A stretch of 64,000 nt of DNA from assembly GCA_964408805.1 (NCBI GenBank), contig CAYPAV010000009.1, positions 62,001 to 126,000 of the forward strand, given 5' to 3'. Each line of letters starts with the position of its first letter. The stretch's first letter is position 1. Both the position numbers and the translations under genes were made by a program. Positions 45,182 to 52,877 of this stretch are shown here, one piece after another. Source of the DNA: CAYPAV01 sp964408805 (GTDB lineage: Bacteria > Pseudomonadota > Alphaproteobacteria > UBA8366). The notes beneath the pieces are model-generated. The model was not told where the DNA came from. It did no database searches and saw only the letters and a list, made by a program, of their open reading frames with translations.

Positions 45182-45952
45182 TCACTTCACCCGAAATTTC
45201 TTCGGAATAAAATATAGATGGTCGGTCTTCTCGGTCGCGAGATGGCACGGTATGCAAAATTTCACGGCCTTGGAATTGGTTCCCTTGGTTTCCCCGAATA
45301 GTGTCCCGTCGGGCATGATCATGCTGTATCGCCAATCGCCGCTGACGTAATTGAACCCGGCCGGCATTTTTTCCATGAGGAAAAGCGGCCCCGGCGTAAC
45401 TTTCCCCTTGGCATCCATCGTGAAGCTGTCCTTCGCGATCACGGAACCCGCGGGCAGGCGCCCGGCTCTCTCATATTTTCCATAAGAAGCAGCCGCCTCG
45501 TTCGCATAGTTGCTCAGGAACCGCCGGCCGTGGCTCGAGGATTTATAAGGATAGGTGTTGTAGCGCTTCCATGCCCGATAGGCGCGGGCGATATCGTTTC
45601 CGGACGCGGCATACCCCTTGGCGAGGTTTTTGACGATGCCCGCGTAGACCTTGGCGGCGCCTTCTGGCGTCAGCTTGGCGACGCTTGGTGCGCGGAAATG
45701 ACGCCGCGGTGCGCGGGGGTCTCCGCTGATCTGCGCCAATTGGTAAGCCGCGACCGGGGATGACGTCGGTTTATCCTCGGCCATCGATACCGTAGACGCG
45801 GTTGCAATTATCAATATGACTGCCAATCCGAACAAGTTGATGGGGAAAGGCGGCAGCGGGTGAACGGTCTTTCCGGGCGCGAGGGTCAATGCGGGCAAAT
45901 CCGTGTTGCTGTATCTGTTTTTGTTGGATTGAAATTCGTCGAATTGGCGCAA
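45182..45952 (-). CDS. Cytochrome P460-family c-type haem protein
   Basis: Up to 256 residues. A hydrophobic segment (INLFGLAVILIIATASTVSMAED) looks like a signal peptide or anchor. The rest fits cytochrome P460: WKRYNTYPYKSSSHGRRFLSNYANEAA, GKVTPGPLFLMEKM, GDWRYSMIMPDG and a haem site CIPCH (233-237). P460 proteins oxidise hydroxylamine in ammonia oxidisers, but many relatives are uncharacterised. The start is unsure: TTG 45952 gives an odd 35-residue leader before the hydrophobic segment, and in-frame TTGs exist at 45898 and 45889. It lies convergent to coaD, 6 bp away. Confidence 0.82.
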   Translation of the reverse strand: MRQFDEFQSNKNRYSNTDLPALTLAPGKTVHPLPPFPINLFGLAVILIIATASTVSMAEDKPTSSPVAAYQLAQISGDPRAPRRHFRAPSVAKLTPEGAAKVYAGIVKNLAKGYAASGNDIARAYRAWKRYNTYPYKSSSHGRRFLSNYANEAAASYGKYERAGRLPAGSVIAKDSFTMDAKGKVTPGPLFLMEKMPAGFNYVSGDWRYSMIMPDGTLFGETKGTNSKAVKFCIPCHLATEKTDHLYFIPKKFRVK

Positions 45953-46029
45953 ATTTGCAATTCAAGGCTCTTCAACTACGCGTGTCGGGAACGTGCGGCG
46001 ACGTGAAGGAATCTTCAAAAAGCGTGTCG

Positions 46030-46049
46030 TTAAGGATTCCGTTAACCAT
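46030..46049 (+). promoter_or_regulatory. CtrA-like motif upstream of the unknown helical protein
   Basis: Two TTAA half-sites (46030-46033 and 46042-46045) and the half-site TTAACCAT (46042-46049) lie 147 bp before ATG 46196. The alphaproteobacterial CtrA consensus is TTAA-N7-TTAA; here the spacer is 8, so this is only a near match. It is noted because CtrA often controls motility genes. Confidence 0.2.
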
Positions 46050-46195
46050 TTCCTCTAGAATGAAGACTGGTACCCCTCGAGGCGGTTAGGATTTTTGTAT
46101 CGTTGCGGCGGGATCGATGAAAGTCACGGTTTTAAGACACGATCGAATTGTATTGGGAGGGGAGCGGGCGCACGGTGCCTGCCGCGTTGCGTAGG

Positions 46196-46810
46196 ATGTC
46201 CATGTCGGATACTAGCGGAGAATCAGCTTCCCGGCCCTGGCACGAATATGCCGATCGGGTGTTCGAAGCGTTTCTTGAGAATCCTTCGACCGAGGAAATG
46301 CGCGACCGCGTCCGAGGAACAAATATTAATGAGGAAACTCTCCTCGCAACAGATTATCTGAATCATTTCAACGAAGTAGCGATGATTATCGAAATGGTGC
46401 CGGACATGCCGGACTTCGTCGAAGAGATAAAGGCCTGGTCTCCCAAAAGTTACAAGGCGCATTTCGGCGAGAGCACTTTTTCGGACAAGGACCTGGCGAT
46501 CGCCGCCTATGACTGCGTGCCGACACTCTATTTCGCGGCTTTCGAAGATGCCGTATCGAAGGCGAACAAGGCGGTTGCGAACTGCGTGCCGCGCCTTGAG
46601 GAGGCCGCCGCCACGGGGGATCGCGATATGATCGCGATCGTTACGGCCGAGGTTTGCGCGGAAATCGAGGAACTCATGAGCGCCATGCGCGGGATCGTCA
46701 ATGGCGATGTCGGCACCCTGGCGCAATCGCAGATCGACGATATCCTGGAGGACGACACCGGCGGACCGCCGGATTTGAAGCAGGATTCGATTGATTCGCT
46801 CTTCGATTGA
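46196..46810 (+). CDS. Unknown helical protein with two CheZ/FliM-like C-terminal motifs
   Basis: A 204-residue cytoplasmic protein I do not recognise as a whole. It is predicted mostly helical and acidic, without signal or membrane segments. The C-terminus carries AQSQIDDILEDD (about 176-187) and KQDSIDSLFD (about 195-204). These resemble the CheY-binding peptides SQDEIDALL of FliM and SQDQVDDLLDSLGF of CheZ. CheZ's catalytic Asp/Gln motif is not seen. ATG 46196 or 46202 could start translation. GGGAGGGGAGCGGG lies about 30 nt upstream. It may bind a response regulator; this is inference. Confidence 0.7.
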   Translation: MSMSDTSGESASRPWHEYADRVFEAFLENPSTEEMRDRVRGTNINEETLLATDYLNHFNEVAMIIEMVPDMPDFVEEIKAWSPKSYKAHFGESTFSDKDLAIAAYDCVPTLYFAAFEDAVSKANKAVANCVPRLEEAAATGDRDMIAIVTAEVCAEIEELMSAMRGIVNGDVGTLAQSQIDDILEDDTGGPPDLKQDSIDSLFD

Positions 46811-46851
46811 CCCTACATCGGGATCGCACGAAAACCACGGGGTAGGAAGAC

Positions 46852-47967
46852 GTGGCGGCTGAAGCTCCGCACGTGATGCACGTCATCACCGATCTCGATG
46901 TCGGCGGGGCCGAAAGGATGCTCACCTCCTATTTGACGGCGCCGCGGCCAGGGGCGGGGCAGGTGACAGTCGTCAGCCTGATTTCCAACGGCTATTTCGC
47001 GAAGGCGTTGCGCAATTCGGGAATCGAGGTTCAGGAACTTGGCATGGGGAGCGGCCTGGCCAATCTGAAGGCGCTCTTTCGGTTGGCCGGTCTAATTCGA
47101 CGCTACCACCCGGATGTTCTGCAAAGCTGGATGTATCATGCGGATCTTTTGGCAACATTCGGGCTGATGCTATCGGGACGACGGCGGAAGACGCGCCTTA
47201 TATGGGGAGTCCGCTGTTCGGATATGGACACAAGCCGCTACGGCGTGGTTCTAAGAATGGTCATCCGCCTTTCCGCGTTGTTGTCCGGCCTGCCTGACGC
47301 GGTCGTCGCGAACTCGCATGCGGGTCGGCGGGTTCACCAGGCGCTTGGTTATCGAACCCGGCGATTCGATGTTATTCCGAACGGTGTCGATACCTCCCAG
47401 TTCAAGCCGGATGAGATCGCCCGTCGCGAGATACGCGAAGAACTCGGCATCAACGAAACGGCCAAGGTCGCCGTTCTCGTCGCCCGCCGGGATCCGATGA
47501 AGGATCACGAGACTTTTATTGCGGCCTTGGATACGTCGCCCGAGATCGTCGGCATCGTTGCCGGCCTGGGTACCGAAACCTTGCCCGATCGGCCGAACCT
47601 CCGCCGGCTCGGCCGACGCGACGATATCGAACGAGTATACGCGGCGAGCGATGTCGTGGTGCTGTCCTCGGCGTTTGGCGAGGGATTTCCAAACGTACTC
47701 GTCGAGGGGATGGCCACGGGGTTGGTGCCGGTGGCGACCGATGTGGGGGACAGTGCACTCATCGTCGACAATGTCGGCGAAGTTGTTCCACCGAAGGATT
47801 CCGATGCTCTCGCGGCCGCGCTTCGACGGATTGCGGCCCTCGATTTCGATGGTTTTCGGTCTCGTGGCACCGCCGCACGAGCAAGGACGGAGGCGGATTT
47901 TTCGCTTTCGCGTGCGGTGACGGCGTTCGACACGCTTTATCACGAGATGCTTTCCGCCGCCGATTAA
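46852..47967 (+). CDS. Glycosyltransferase family 4 (GT-B fold)
   Basis: A 371-residue GT4-type transferase. The N-terminal half has VMHVITDLDVGGAERM and the acceptor-side region; the C-terminal nucleotide-sugar half has NGVDTSQFKPD, GLGTETLPDRPNL and the E-x7-E-type motif SAFGEGFPNVLVEGMATGLVPVATD. It probably adds a sugar to a surface polysaccharide or lipid. The start is GTG 46852 with GGTAGGA close upstream. It lies 41 bp after the unknown CheZ-like-tailed gene, so the two may be co-transcribed. Its TAA shares TTAA with the lipoprotein stop. Confidence 0.9.
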   Translation: MAAEAPHVMHVITDLDVGGAERMLTSYLTAPRPGAGQVTVVSLISNGYFAKALRNSGIEVQELGMGSGLANLKALFRLAGLIRRYHPDVLQSWMYHADLLATFGLMLSGRRRKTRLIWGVRCSDMDTSRYGVVLRMVIRLSALLSGLPDAVVANSHAGRRVHQALGYRTRRFDVIPNGVDTSQFKPDEIARREIREELGINETAKVAVLVARRDPMKDHETFIAALDTSPEIVGIVAGLGTETLPDRPNLRRLGRRDDIERVYAASDVVVLSSAFGEGFPNVLVEGMATGLVPVATDVGDSALIVDNVGEVVPPKDSDALAAALRRIAALDFDGFRSRGTAARARTEADFSLSRAVTAFDTLYHEMLSAAD

Positions 47968-48470
47968 TTTCGTGGTTTTACCTCTTGTACCGGCGGATTG
48001 AGCGGCGTTTCGCTGATCGCCGGATTGACCACCTGCTCATGGCGTCGTGCCACGGTGATGGTGATGACTGTGCCGCCCAAGGTCTTGCGCTCGATCTGGA
48101 CGGTCGCGGCGCGATTGTCCCGTGTATAAGTCAGGACGCTTGTACCTGCTTGGACACTCATGACCGGTGTCCACTCGAACCGTGGCATCTCCGTTGAATA
48201 AAAAGCGTAGGCCACTGTTGCGGAAACCTCGGTCTCCATGACCAACCGCCCCGTCCATTCGTCTTGTCCGCTGAGGATTAGCGAACGTTCGGCATCGAAA
48301 TGGGCGCCCGTTGGAATCGGCAGGTCGGTGACCGGTCGTGTCGCGGCGGCTTTGTCCGATAGTGGCGATTTCGACTGGGTGGGCGATAACGCATCGTTCG
48401 TGGAACAAGCCGCGAGAGCCGTCAAACCGATGGCGGCGATCATCCAATGAAATTTCGGCACGGAAAGCAT
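47964..48470 (-). CDS. Uncharacterised lipoprotein
   Basis: A 168-residue protein with a lipoprotein signal: basic N-terminus, MIAAIGLTALA and lipobox LAAC, giving lipidated Cys22. The mature part is small, beta-rich and soluble (PIPTGAHFDAERSLILSG, ATVAYAFYSTEMPRFEW, TVQIERKTLGGTVITITVARR), a pattern seen in short alphaproteobacterial lipoproteins of unknown function. It would be anchored in the outer or inner membrane; residue 2 after Cys is Ser, which favours outer-membrane sorting. It converges on the GT4 gene with a 4-bp overlap. Confidence 0.75.
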   Translation of the reverse strand: MLSVPKFHWMIAAIGLTALAACSTNDALSPTQSKSPLSDKAAATRPVTDLPIPTGAHFDAERSLILSGQDEWTGRLVMETEVSATVAYAFYSTEMPRFEWTPVMSVQAGTSVLTYTRDNRAATVQIERKTLGGTVITITVARRHEQVVNPAISETPLNPPVQEVKPRN

Positions 48471-48647
48471 GGTCCTTCAACCTATCATATGCGCCTGCAC
48501 CGACAACATGGATGATCATTCGTTTTCGCTGAATTCCGAAATTTTACACGTCGTACCGGTGCTCGATGAAGGGAATGGATTTCAGCTTGACGCTCGCCGA
48601 GGTGGCGGCTCAATTACTCCATCCGCTGAAACGATGGAATTGGGTAG

Positions 48648-49523
48648 ATGAAACTTGGTGTTGCGTTCCCCTCGAGCGAGATCGGTAATGACCCGATCAT
48701 GATCCGCGATTTTGCGCAGGCGGTCGAGGATCTCGGCTATGAATATCTGACCGCGATTGATCATGTCTTGCAGTCCCGGACCGCGGTCGCAGACGATTTC
48801 CGGGCCTATTATGTGGTCGATACGCCGTTTCACGAGCCTTTCATCCTGTTCGGTTTTCTCGCCGGCGTGACCCGGCGGCTCGAATTCACCACTGCGATCT
48901 TGATCCTGCCGCAGCGCGCGACCGTTTTGGTCGCCAAACAGGCGGCCGAGCTTGATGTTCTCTCGGAGGGGCGCTTGCGCCTTGGGGTGGGGATCGGCTG
49001 GAACGACCTCGAATTCGAGGCCATGGAGCAGAACTTCAAGAATCGCGGCCGGCGCGTTTCGGAACAGATCGACCTGATGCGCCTACTCTGGACCAACAAG
49101 GTAGTGAACTACGAGGGCGAGTTCCACAAGATCGAGGATGCCGGCATTAATCCGCGCCCCGTTCAGCAGCCCATCCCAGTATGGATCGGCGCCTTCGTCG
49201 AGCCGGCGATCCGCCGCGCCGGACGGGTCGCGGACGGTTGGCTGATGAACCCGCGCGTGCCGGTTGGCGACGAGGCCGAGCAACTTCTCGAGGTGTTTCG
49301 GGGAAGTGCTCGCAAGGCGGGACGTGATGCCGATTCGCTCGGCGTCGATGCGACATTGCTAATGGGCGACCGCGGGCCGCAGGCCTGGGCCCAGGACGCG
49401 GAGCGCTGGAAGGAATTGGGGGCGACCCACCTGACCTTCCGAACCATGGCCCACGATCTCCCGTCGATCGACGCGCATATGGAAGCGATTCGGAAGTTCA
49501 AGGAGACTTATGCCTCGGGTTAA
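48648..49523 (+). CDS. Luciferase-like monooxygenase (LLM) family oxidoreductase
   Basis: A 291-residue TIM-barrel flavin or F420-dependent oxidoreductase. VEDLGYEYLTAIDHVL, TTAILILPQRATVLVAKQAAELDVLSEGRLRLGVGIGWN and PVWIGAFVEPAIRRAGRVADGW are the family signature. It is annotated as F420-type in many genomes, but no F420 biosynthesis gene is visible here, so FMN use is equally possible. It converges with a second, divergent LLM protein with only 3 bp between stops. Substrate unknown. Confidence 0.88.
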   Translation: MKLGVAFPSSEIGNDPIMIRDFAQAVEDLGYEYLTAIDHVLQSRTAVADDFRAYYVVDTPFHEPFILFGFLAGVTRRLEFTTAILILPQRATVLVAKQAAELDVLSEGRLRLGVGIGWNDLEFEAMEQNFKNRGRRVSEQIDLMRLLWTNKVVNYEGEFHKIEDAGINPRPVQQPIPVWIGAFVEPAIRRAGRVADGWLMNPRVPVGDEAEQLLEVFRGSARKAGRDADSLGVDATLLMGDRGPQAWAQDAERWKELGATHLTFRTMAHDLPSIDAHMEAIRKFKETYASG

Positions 49524-49526
49524 ACC

Positions 49527-50546
49527 TTAGGCCTCGGCCAGATGCGGGATGACGTCCCGGCCAAAGCGCTCGATCGCGCCCATGATCTCCTTGTGCGGCG
49601 GCCCGCCGGAATGGGCGTGGCGCAGGCGAAGGATGAAATAGTCCGTTCCGATGGCCTCGCTCCAGCGGCGGAATTCGGCGACGCATTCCTCTGGCGCGCC
49701 GGTGATGATTCGGTCCTTCCAGACGTTTTCGAATTGGAATTCATCTTCCGATTTGAAATTCTGAAAAGCGACGGCCTTGTTTCGCCAGTAGTATTTGTAG
49801 GCATCCATCACTTCGGGGCCATAGACGCGGGCTGCATCCTCCAGGCTATCGGCGACCCACGCATCGCGCATGAGAATGATTCGGGGCTCCCGCCCCGCCG
49901 TCTCGGCCGCTTTACGATAACGCTCGGCGAGTTCCTGATTTTCGGCCAGCGTCATGCTGGGGCCGATCACGATGGCGTCGCCGAGGCGGCCCGCGCGCTC
50001 CACCGCCGCCGGCACCCAGGCGCCGATCCAAAGCGGCGGACCCGGCCGCTGTATGGGCCGCGGCAGGACACGGACATCGTCGATCTTGAAGTCCTTCCCG
50101 TCGTAAGAGAATTGCTCGCCCGTCCAGGCCGTCCGTAGAATTTCGAGGGCCTCCTCGAAGCGCGGGACGCGCCGCCGTTTTTCGATATTGAAGGCGCGAA
50201 AATCCGCATCCTGATAGCCAAGCCCAACCCCAAGCACCACGCGGCCGCCCGACACGATATCCAGTGTCACGACGTCCTCCGCAACCCGAAGCGGATGATG
50301 CAACGGCAGGAGCAGCACCGAGGTTCCGATCTGAATTCGTTTCGTCCGCGCCGCAACGGCGCTGCAGACGATTAGCGGCGACGGTAGGAAGCCGTCCCTG
50401 TCCTGGTGGTGCTCGCCGAAGAAGAAGCCGTGAAAGCCCGAAGCTTCCGCGAGTTCGGCCTCCGCGATGGCTTCCTGTACGCAACGGTCGAGATCGTCCC
50501 CACGCGGGGGGTTGGCGATTGAGCTATAGAGTCCGAGCTTGATCAT
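49527..50546 (-). CDS. Luciferase-like monooxygenase (LLM) family oxidoreductase
   Basis: A 339-residue LLM protein of a different subgroup from its neighbour: GFHGFFFGEHHQDRDGFLPSPLIVCSAVAARTKRIQIGTSVLLLPLHHPLRVAEDVVTLD is close to bacterial luciferase-like alkanal or nitrilotriacetate monooxygenases. PLWIGAWVPAAVERAGRLGDA is the conserved phosphate-binding strand. A Shine-Dalgarno (GCAGGA) directly precedes ATG 50546. It needs a flavin supply; the flavin reductase gene at 12152 is far away. It converges on the other LLM gene. Confidence 0.88.
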   Translation of the reverse strand: MIKLGLYSSIANPPRGDDLDRCVQEAIAEAELAEASGFHGFFFGEHHQDRDGFLPSPLIVCSAVAARTKRIQIGTSVLLLPLHHPLRVAEDVVTLDIVSGGRVVLGVGLGYQDADFRAFNIEKRRRVPRFEEALEILRTAWTGEQFSYDGKDFKIDDVRVLPRPIQRPGPPLWIGAWVPAAVERAGRLGDAIVIGPSMTLAENQELAERYRKAAETAGREPRIILMRDAWVADSLEDAARVYGPEVMDAYKYYWRNKAVAFQNFKSEDEFQFENVWKDRIITGAPEECVAEFRRWSEAIGTDYFILRLRHAHSGGPPHKEIMGAIERFGRDVIPHLAEA

Positions 50547-50564
50547 TCCTGCTTTCCATTTCTC

Positions 50565-50825
50565 TCATTCACGGCCCGCCACATGTCGGCGGAGGCGGCG
50601 GTCCCGCTTCAAATGCCATTCCCGGCGCATTGCCTCGGCGCGGGCGGGATGGCGTTCGGCATAGAGCAAGACCCATTTCCGACCGCGCGTCGAGCGGGCA
50701 CCCTTGCCCGAATTATGCGCCGCGAGGCGTTGCTCCAAATCCGTCGTCCAGCCGACATAGGTTCGGTAACGCCCCTTTTCGGCGCATCCAAGGATATAGA
50801 CGAAGCAAGCCAATTTCGAATGCAC
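50565..50825 (-). CDS. GIY-YIG endonuclease domain protein (YhbQ/UPF0213-like)
   Basis: An 86-residue single-domain nuclease. CFVYILGCAEKGRYRTYVGWTTDLEQRLAAHNSGKG carries the GIY-YIG strands (VYIL and YVGWT) and the catalytic arginine in TTDLEQRL. WHLKRDRRLRR is the usual basic tail. Members of this small family are proposed to nick branched or damaged DNA, but in vivo roles are poorly known. The start is GTG 50825, 10 bp after arfB, with a weak ribosome site. Confidence 0.85.
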   Translation of the reverse strand: MHSKLACFVYILGCAEKGRYRTYVGWTTDLEQRLAAHNSGKGARSTRGRKWVLLYAERHPARAEAMRREWHLKRDRRLRRHVAGRE

Positions 50826-50835
50826 CGTTCCGTAT

Positions 50836-51258
50836 TCAGTCGAGTGGAATGTTCTTGCCGCGTCCGCGCTTCAGGTCGCCGCGCCGTTTCTTGGCGTCCA
50901 CCCGGCGCCTCTTTGCCGCCAGGGTCGGCCGGGTCGGCCGCCGATGCTTCGGCGGGACGGCCGCCTCCCGAATCAGGGCTATTAGACGTTGGAGGGCGTC
51001 CTGGCGATTTCGTTCCCGCGTGCGATGGCGACTGGCTGAAATAATGAGAATACCCTGGCGGGTCATCCGTCTGCCTGAAAGTTGCTTCAAGCGCTCGAAT
51101 ATGTTGCGCGTCAGTTGATCGCTACGCGCCGCATCGAAGCGCAATTGGACTGCGGTCGCGACTTTGTTCACGTTCTGCCCGCCGGGACCGGGAGATCGGA
51201 TAAAGCGTTCCTCGATCTTGCTCTCGTCGAGGGTGATGTCGTCGGTGACCGTTATCAT
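50836..51258 (-). CDS. arfB: Alternative ribosome-rescue factor B (YaeJ/ICT1 family)
   Basis: A 140-residue peptidyl-tRNA hydrolase that rescues ribosomes stalled on mRNAs lacking a stop codon. The catalytic GGQ (26-28) sits in RSPGPGGQNVNKVATAV, and the basic C-terminal tail (RRVDAKKRRGDLKRGRGK) matches the part of ArfB that enters the empty mRNA channel. ATG 51258 gives the same length as E. coli ArfB; a TTG at 51273 is an alternative. It is followed by the GIY-YIG gene 10 bp downstream. Confidence 0.92.
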   Translation of the reverse strand: MITVTDDITLDESKIEERFIRSPGPGGQNVNKVATAVQLRFDAARSDQLTRNIFERLKQLSGRRMTRQGILIISASRHRTRERNRQDALQRLIALIREAAVPPKHRRPTRPTLAAKRRRVDAKKRRGDLKRGRGKNIPLD

Positions 51259-51297
51259 GGCGAATTTCGGCAAGGCATGGACTGGGAAGCGGTCTGT

Positions 51298-51501
51298 TCA
51301 GCGCGAGGTCACGACGGAATCGAGGTTATCCTCACCCTCGAAGATGCAGGAGCAATCGCCTTCCATTGAGACCAACGACAGGTCCGTCTTCGCTGTTATC
51401 TGGTCGTTTCGGCTTTCGATCGCCGCGAGCGCGCCATAGGTCGCCAATGCCGTTCCCAGGCAAATTGCGACAATTAATGAATTTTCCATTCGGCACCGCA
51501 T
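51298..51501 (-). CDS. Small membrane-anchored or secreted protein (hypothetical)
   Basis: A 67-residue frame starting ATG 51501 or 51489. The N-terminus ENSLIVAICLGTALATYGALA is hydrophobic and could be a signal peptide or single membrane anchor, followed by a short acidic tail with two cysteines (DCSCIF). It lies 39 bp upstream of arfB in the same direction. No family is recognised. Coding status is moderate because it is short and lies in a 390-bp gap. Confidence 0.4.
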   Translation of the reverse strand: MRCRMENSLIVAICLGTALATYGALAAIESRNDQITAKTDLSLVSMEGDCSCIFEGEDNLDSVVTSR

Positions 51502-51565
51502 GAGACCGACTTTCCCAAACCGTCATCCCGTTCTCGTGCGACCTTACTTCGATTCGCTTCATTTC

Positions 51566-51585
51566 CCAAATCAAGCACGATTTGG
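51566..51585. promoter_or_regulatory. Perfect inverted repeat in the 51.5-51.65 kb spacer
   Basis: CCAAATC (51566-51572) and GATTTGG (51579-51585) form a perfect 7-bp dyad around AAGCAC. It lies between a small minus-strand frame and the secreted protein at 51652. An 11-bp direct repeat CTTACTTCGAT flanks it at 51543-51553 and 51604-51614. A regulator-binding site for the divergent pair is plausible. Confidence 0.4.
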
Positions 51586-51651
51586 TCGCGAAATGTTGTT
51601 AAACTTACTTCGATCGACTGTCGATTCGGCAGCTACAGCGAGGCGAGAGTG

Positions 51652-51975
51652 ATGATCCGAAACGAAAACAATTCTTGGAGTCGTGCCCGCGATTCCATCG
51701 TTCTCTGCGCGACCGCATATTTATTCTTGCAAGGCGTTTCAGGCCCTGCGACGGCGGCGGAGAACGTTATCGATTTGCGCCGGGCCGGCTGGGTGGTCGT
51801 TGGAAAGGAAGGTCGGCTTGAGCAACGGCCCGGCCAGCCGCCCTATCGAACCCGACAGCGTGTCGTTCACGTCACCACTTTCGTCATGGAGAAAGATGGA
51901 CGACGCAAGGTTTGTACGCTCGCCTACGACAGCCAGCTCGATTCCTTCGACGAAAAATGCCGCGACCCGGAATAA
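51652..51975 (+). CDS. Small secreted protein of unknown function
   Basis: A 107-residue protein with a signal peptide: a basic N-terminus (SRARDS), hydrophobic IVLCATAYLFLQGV and a likely cleavage after PATAA. The mature part is about 70 residues, beta-rich and basic, with two cysteines (KVCTLAY and DEKCRD) that may form a disulfide in the periplasm. AGGCGAGAG precedes ATG 51652; GTG 51649 directly before is an alternative. No family is recognised. A second small secreted protein follows 36 bp later, so they may be an operon. Confidence 0.7.
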   Translation: MIRNENNSWSRARDSIVLCATAYLFLQGVSGPATAAENVIDLRRAGWVVVGKEGRLEQRPGQPPYRTRQRVVHVTTFVMEKDGRRKVCTLAYDSQLDSFDEKCRDPE

Positions 51976-52011
51976 GTCCGGCCTAACCTGTGAATTTTTG
52001 GGAATTCCGAG

Positions 52012-52428
52012 ATGAGATTTTGCTTTCTTCTGGGCCTCGCACTTTGTCTGTTCGCAAGCCATTCGGCCGCGAAGCCGATCTGGGAAATCGCGGTGACATG
52101 GACTTGCAAATCCGAATCGCATTTCAAGATACACTTGGAGGGGCGTAACCTTCAGGTGAACACCGAGCGGAACACCATGCGCTTCGACTTCGATCGGTCG
52201 ATGGTCACCTCCGCCTTCGGCAATCAGGCGGGCGAGGTGATTGCCCGAAAGTATTACGCCAGCCAAATCGGCAACTCGAACTATATCGTGATTCAGTGGA
52301 AATTCGGCATCTACAACTCGACCATTTTCGAGAAGAACGGCGAGTACTGGCTGAGTTCCGCCTCGGGCCACGCGGACAGCGACCGCATGTTGTGGATCAG
52401 CAACTACCGATGCCGGCCGGAAAGCTAG
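52012..52428 (+). CDS. Small secreted protein of unknown function
   Basis: A 138-residue protein with a typical signal peptide, FCFLLGLALCLFASHSAAK, and likely cleavage after SAA. The mature 118 residues are predicted beta-strand rich (HFKIHLEGRNLQVNT, YIVIQWKFGIYNSTIF, GEYWLSSASG). There are cysteines at CK near the start and CRPES at the end, which could pair. It follows the 51652 gene by 36 bp. Function and partner are unknown; periplasmic location is predicted. Confidence 0.72.
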   Translation: MRFCFLLGLALCLFASHSAAKPIWEIAVTWTCKSESHFKIHLEGRNLQVNTERNTMRFDFDRSMVTSAFGNQAGEVIARKYYASQIGNSNYIVIQWKFGIYNSTIFEKNGEYWLSSASGHADSDRMLWISNYRCRPES

Positions 52429-52469
52429 GCACGCCCGGATAATAATTTAGAGTTGGGGAGGACGAACGA

Positions 52470-52865
52470 ATGACACTGACACTCGATGAAGCGAACCGCA
52501 TCGCGGCGGGTGCCGTCGCGGAGGCCGAGAAACTGGGTATCAAAATCAATGTCGCGGTCTGCGATGTCGGTGGGCGATTGAAGGCCTTTCAACGGATGGA
52601 CGACACCATGTGGGCGGGAGTCTATGGCAGCCAGGGGAAAGCCATCGCCTCGGCCGCTTTCGGCCGGCCCAGCGGCGAGTTGATGGAGCGTGCGGATCAT
52701 CCGACCTTCCGCGGCATTCACGCGGCCGAAGGCGCCCATATGATCTTCGGCCAGGGTGCGGTGCCGATCCTCCGCGACGGCGTCGTCGTGGGGGCCTGCG
52801 GCGTTGGTGGCGGCACCGGCCAGGAAGACGAGGATTGTGCGCGGGCCGGGGTCGATCTCTTTTAG
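52470..52865 (+). CDS. GlcG/HbpS-family haem-degrading or haem-binding-like protein
   Basis: A 131-residue protein of the GlcG/HbpS/DUF336 family: LTLDEANRIAAGAVAEAEKLGIKINVAVCDVGGRLKAFQRMD and the C-terminal GVVVGACGVGGGTGQEDEDCARAG. Family members form octamers, and some bind haem or cobalamin or act in glycolate and ethanolamine/propanediol loci; no such locus is here. The sequence has no signal peptide. It is followed after 12 bp by the ankyrin gene, so they are probably one operon. Confidence 0.88.
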   Translation: MTLTLDEANRIAAGAVAEAEKLGIKINVAVCDVGGRLKAFQRMDDTMWAGVYGSQGKAIASAAFGRPSGELMERADHPTFRGIHAAEGAHMIFGQGAVPILRDGVVVGACGVGGGTGQEDEDCARAGVDLF

Positions 52866-52877
52866 GACGATCCGGCG

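Noticed and set aside
46030..46049. Genuine CtrA box
   Set aside because: The spacing between TTAA halves is 8 instead of 7. It is kept only as a low-confidence site.
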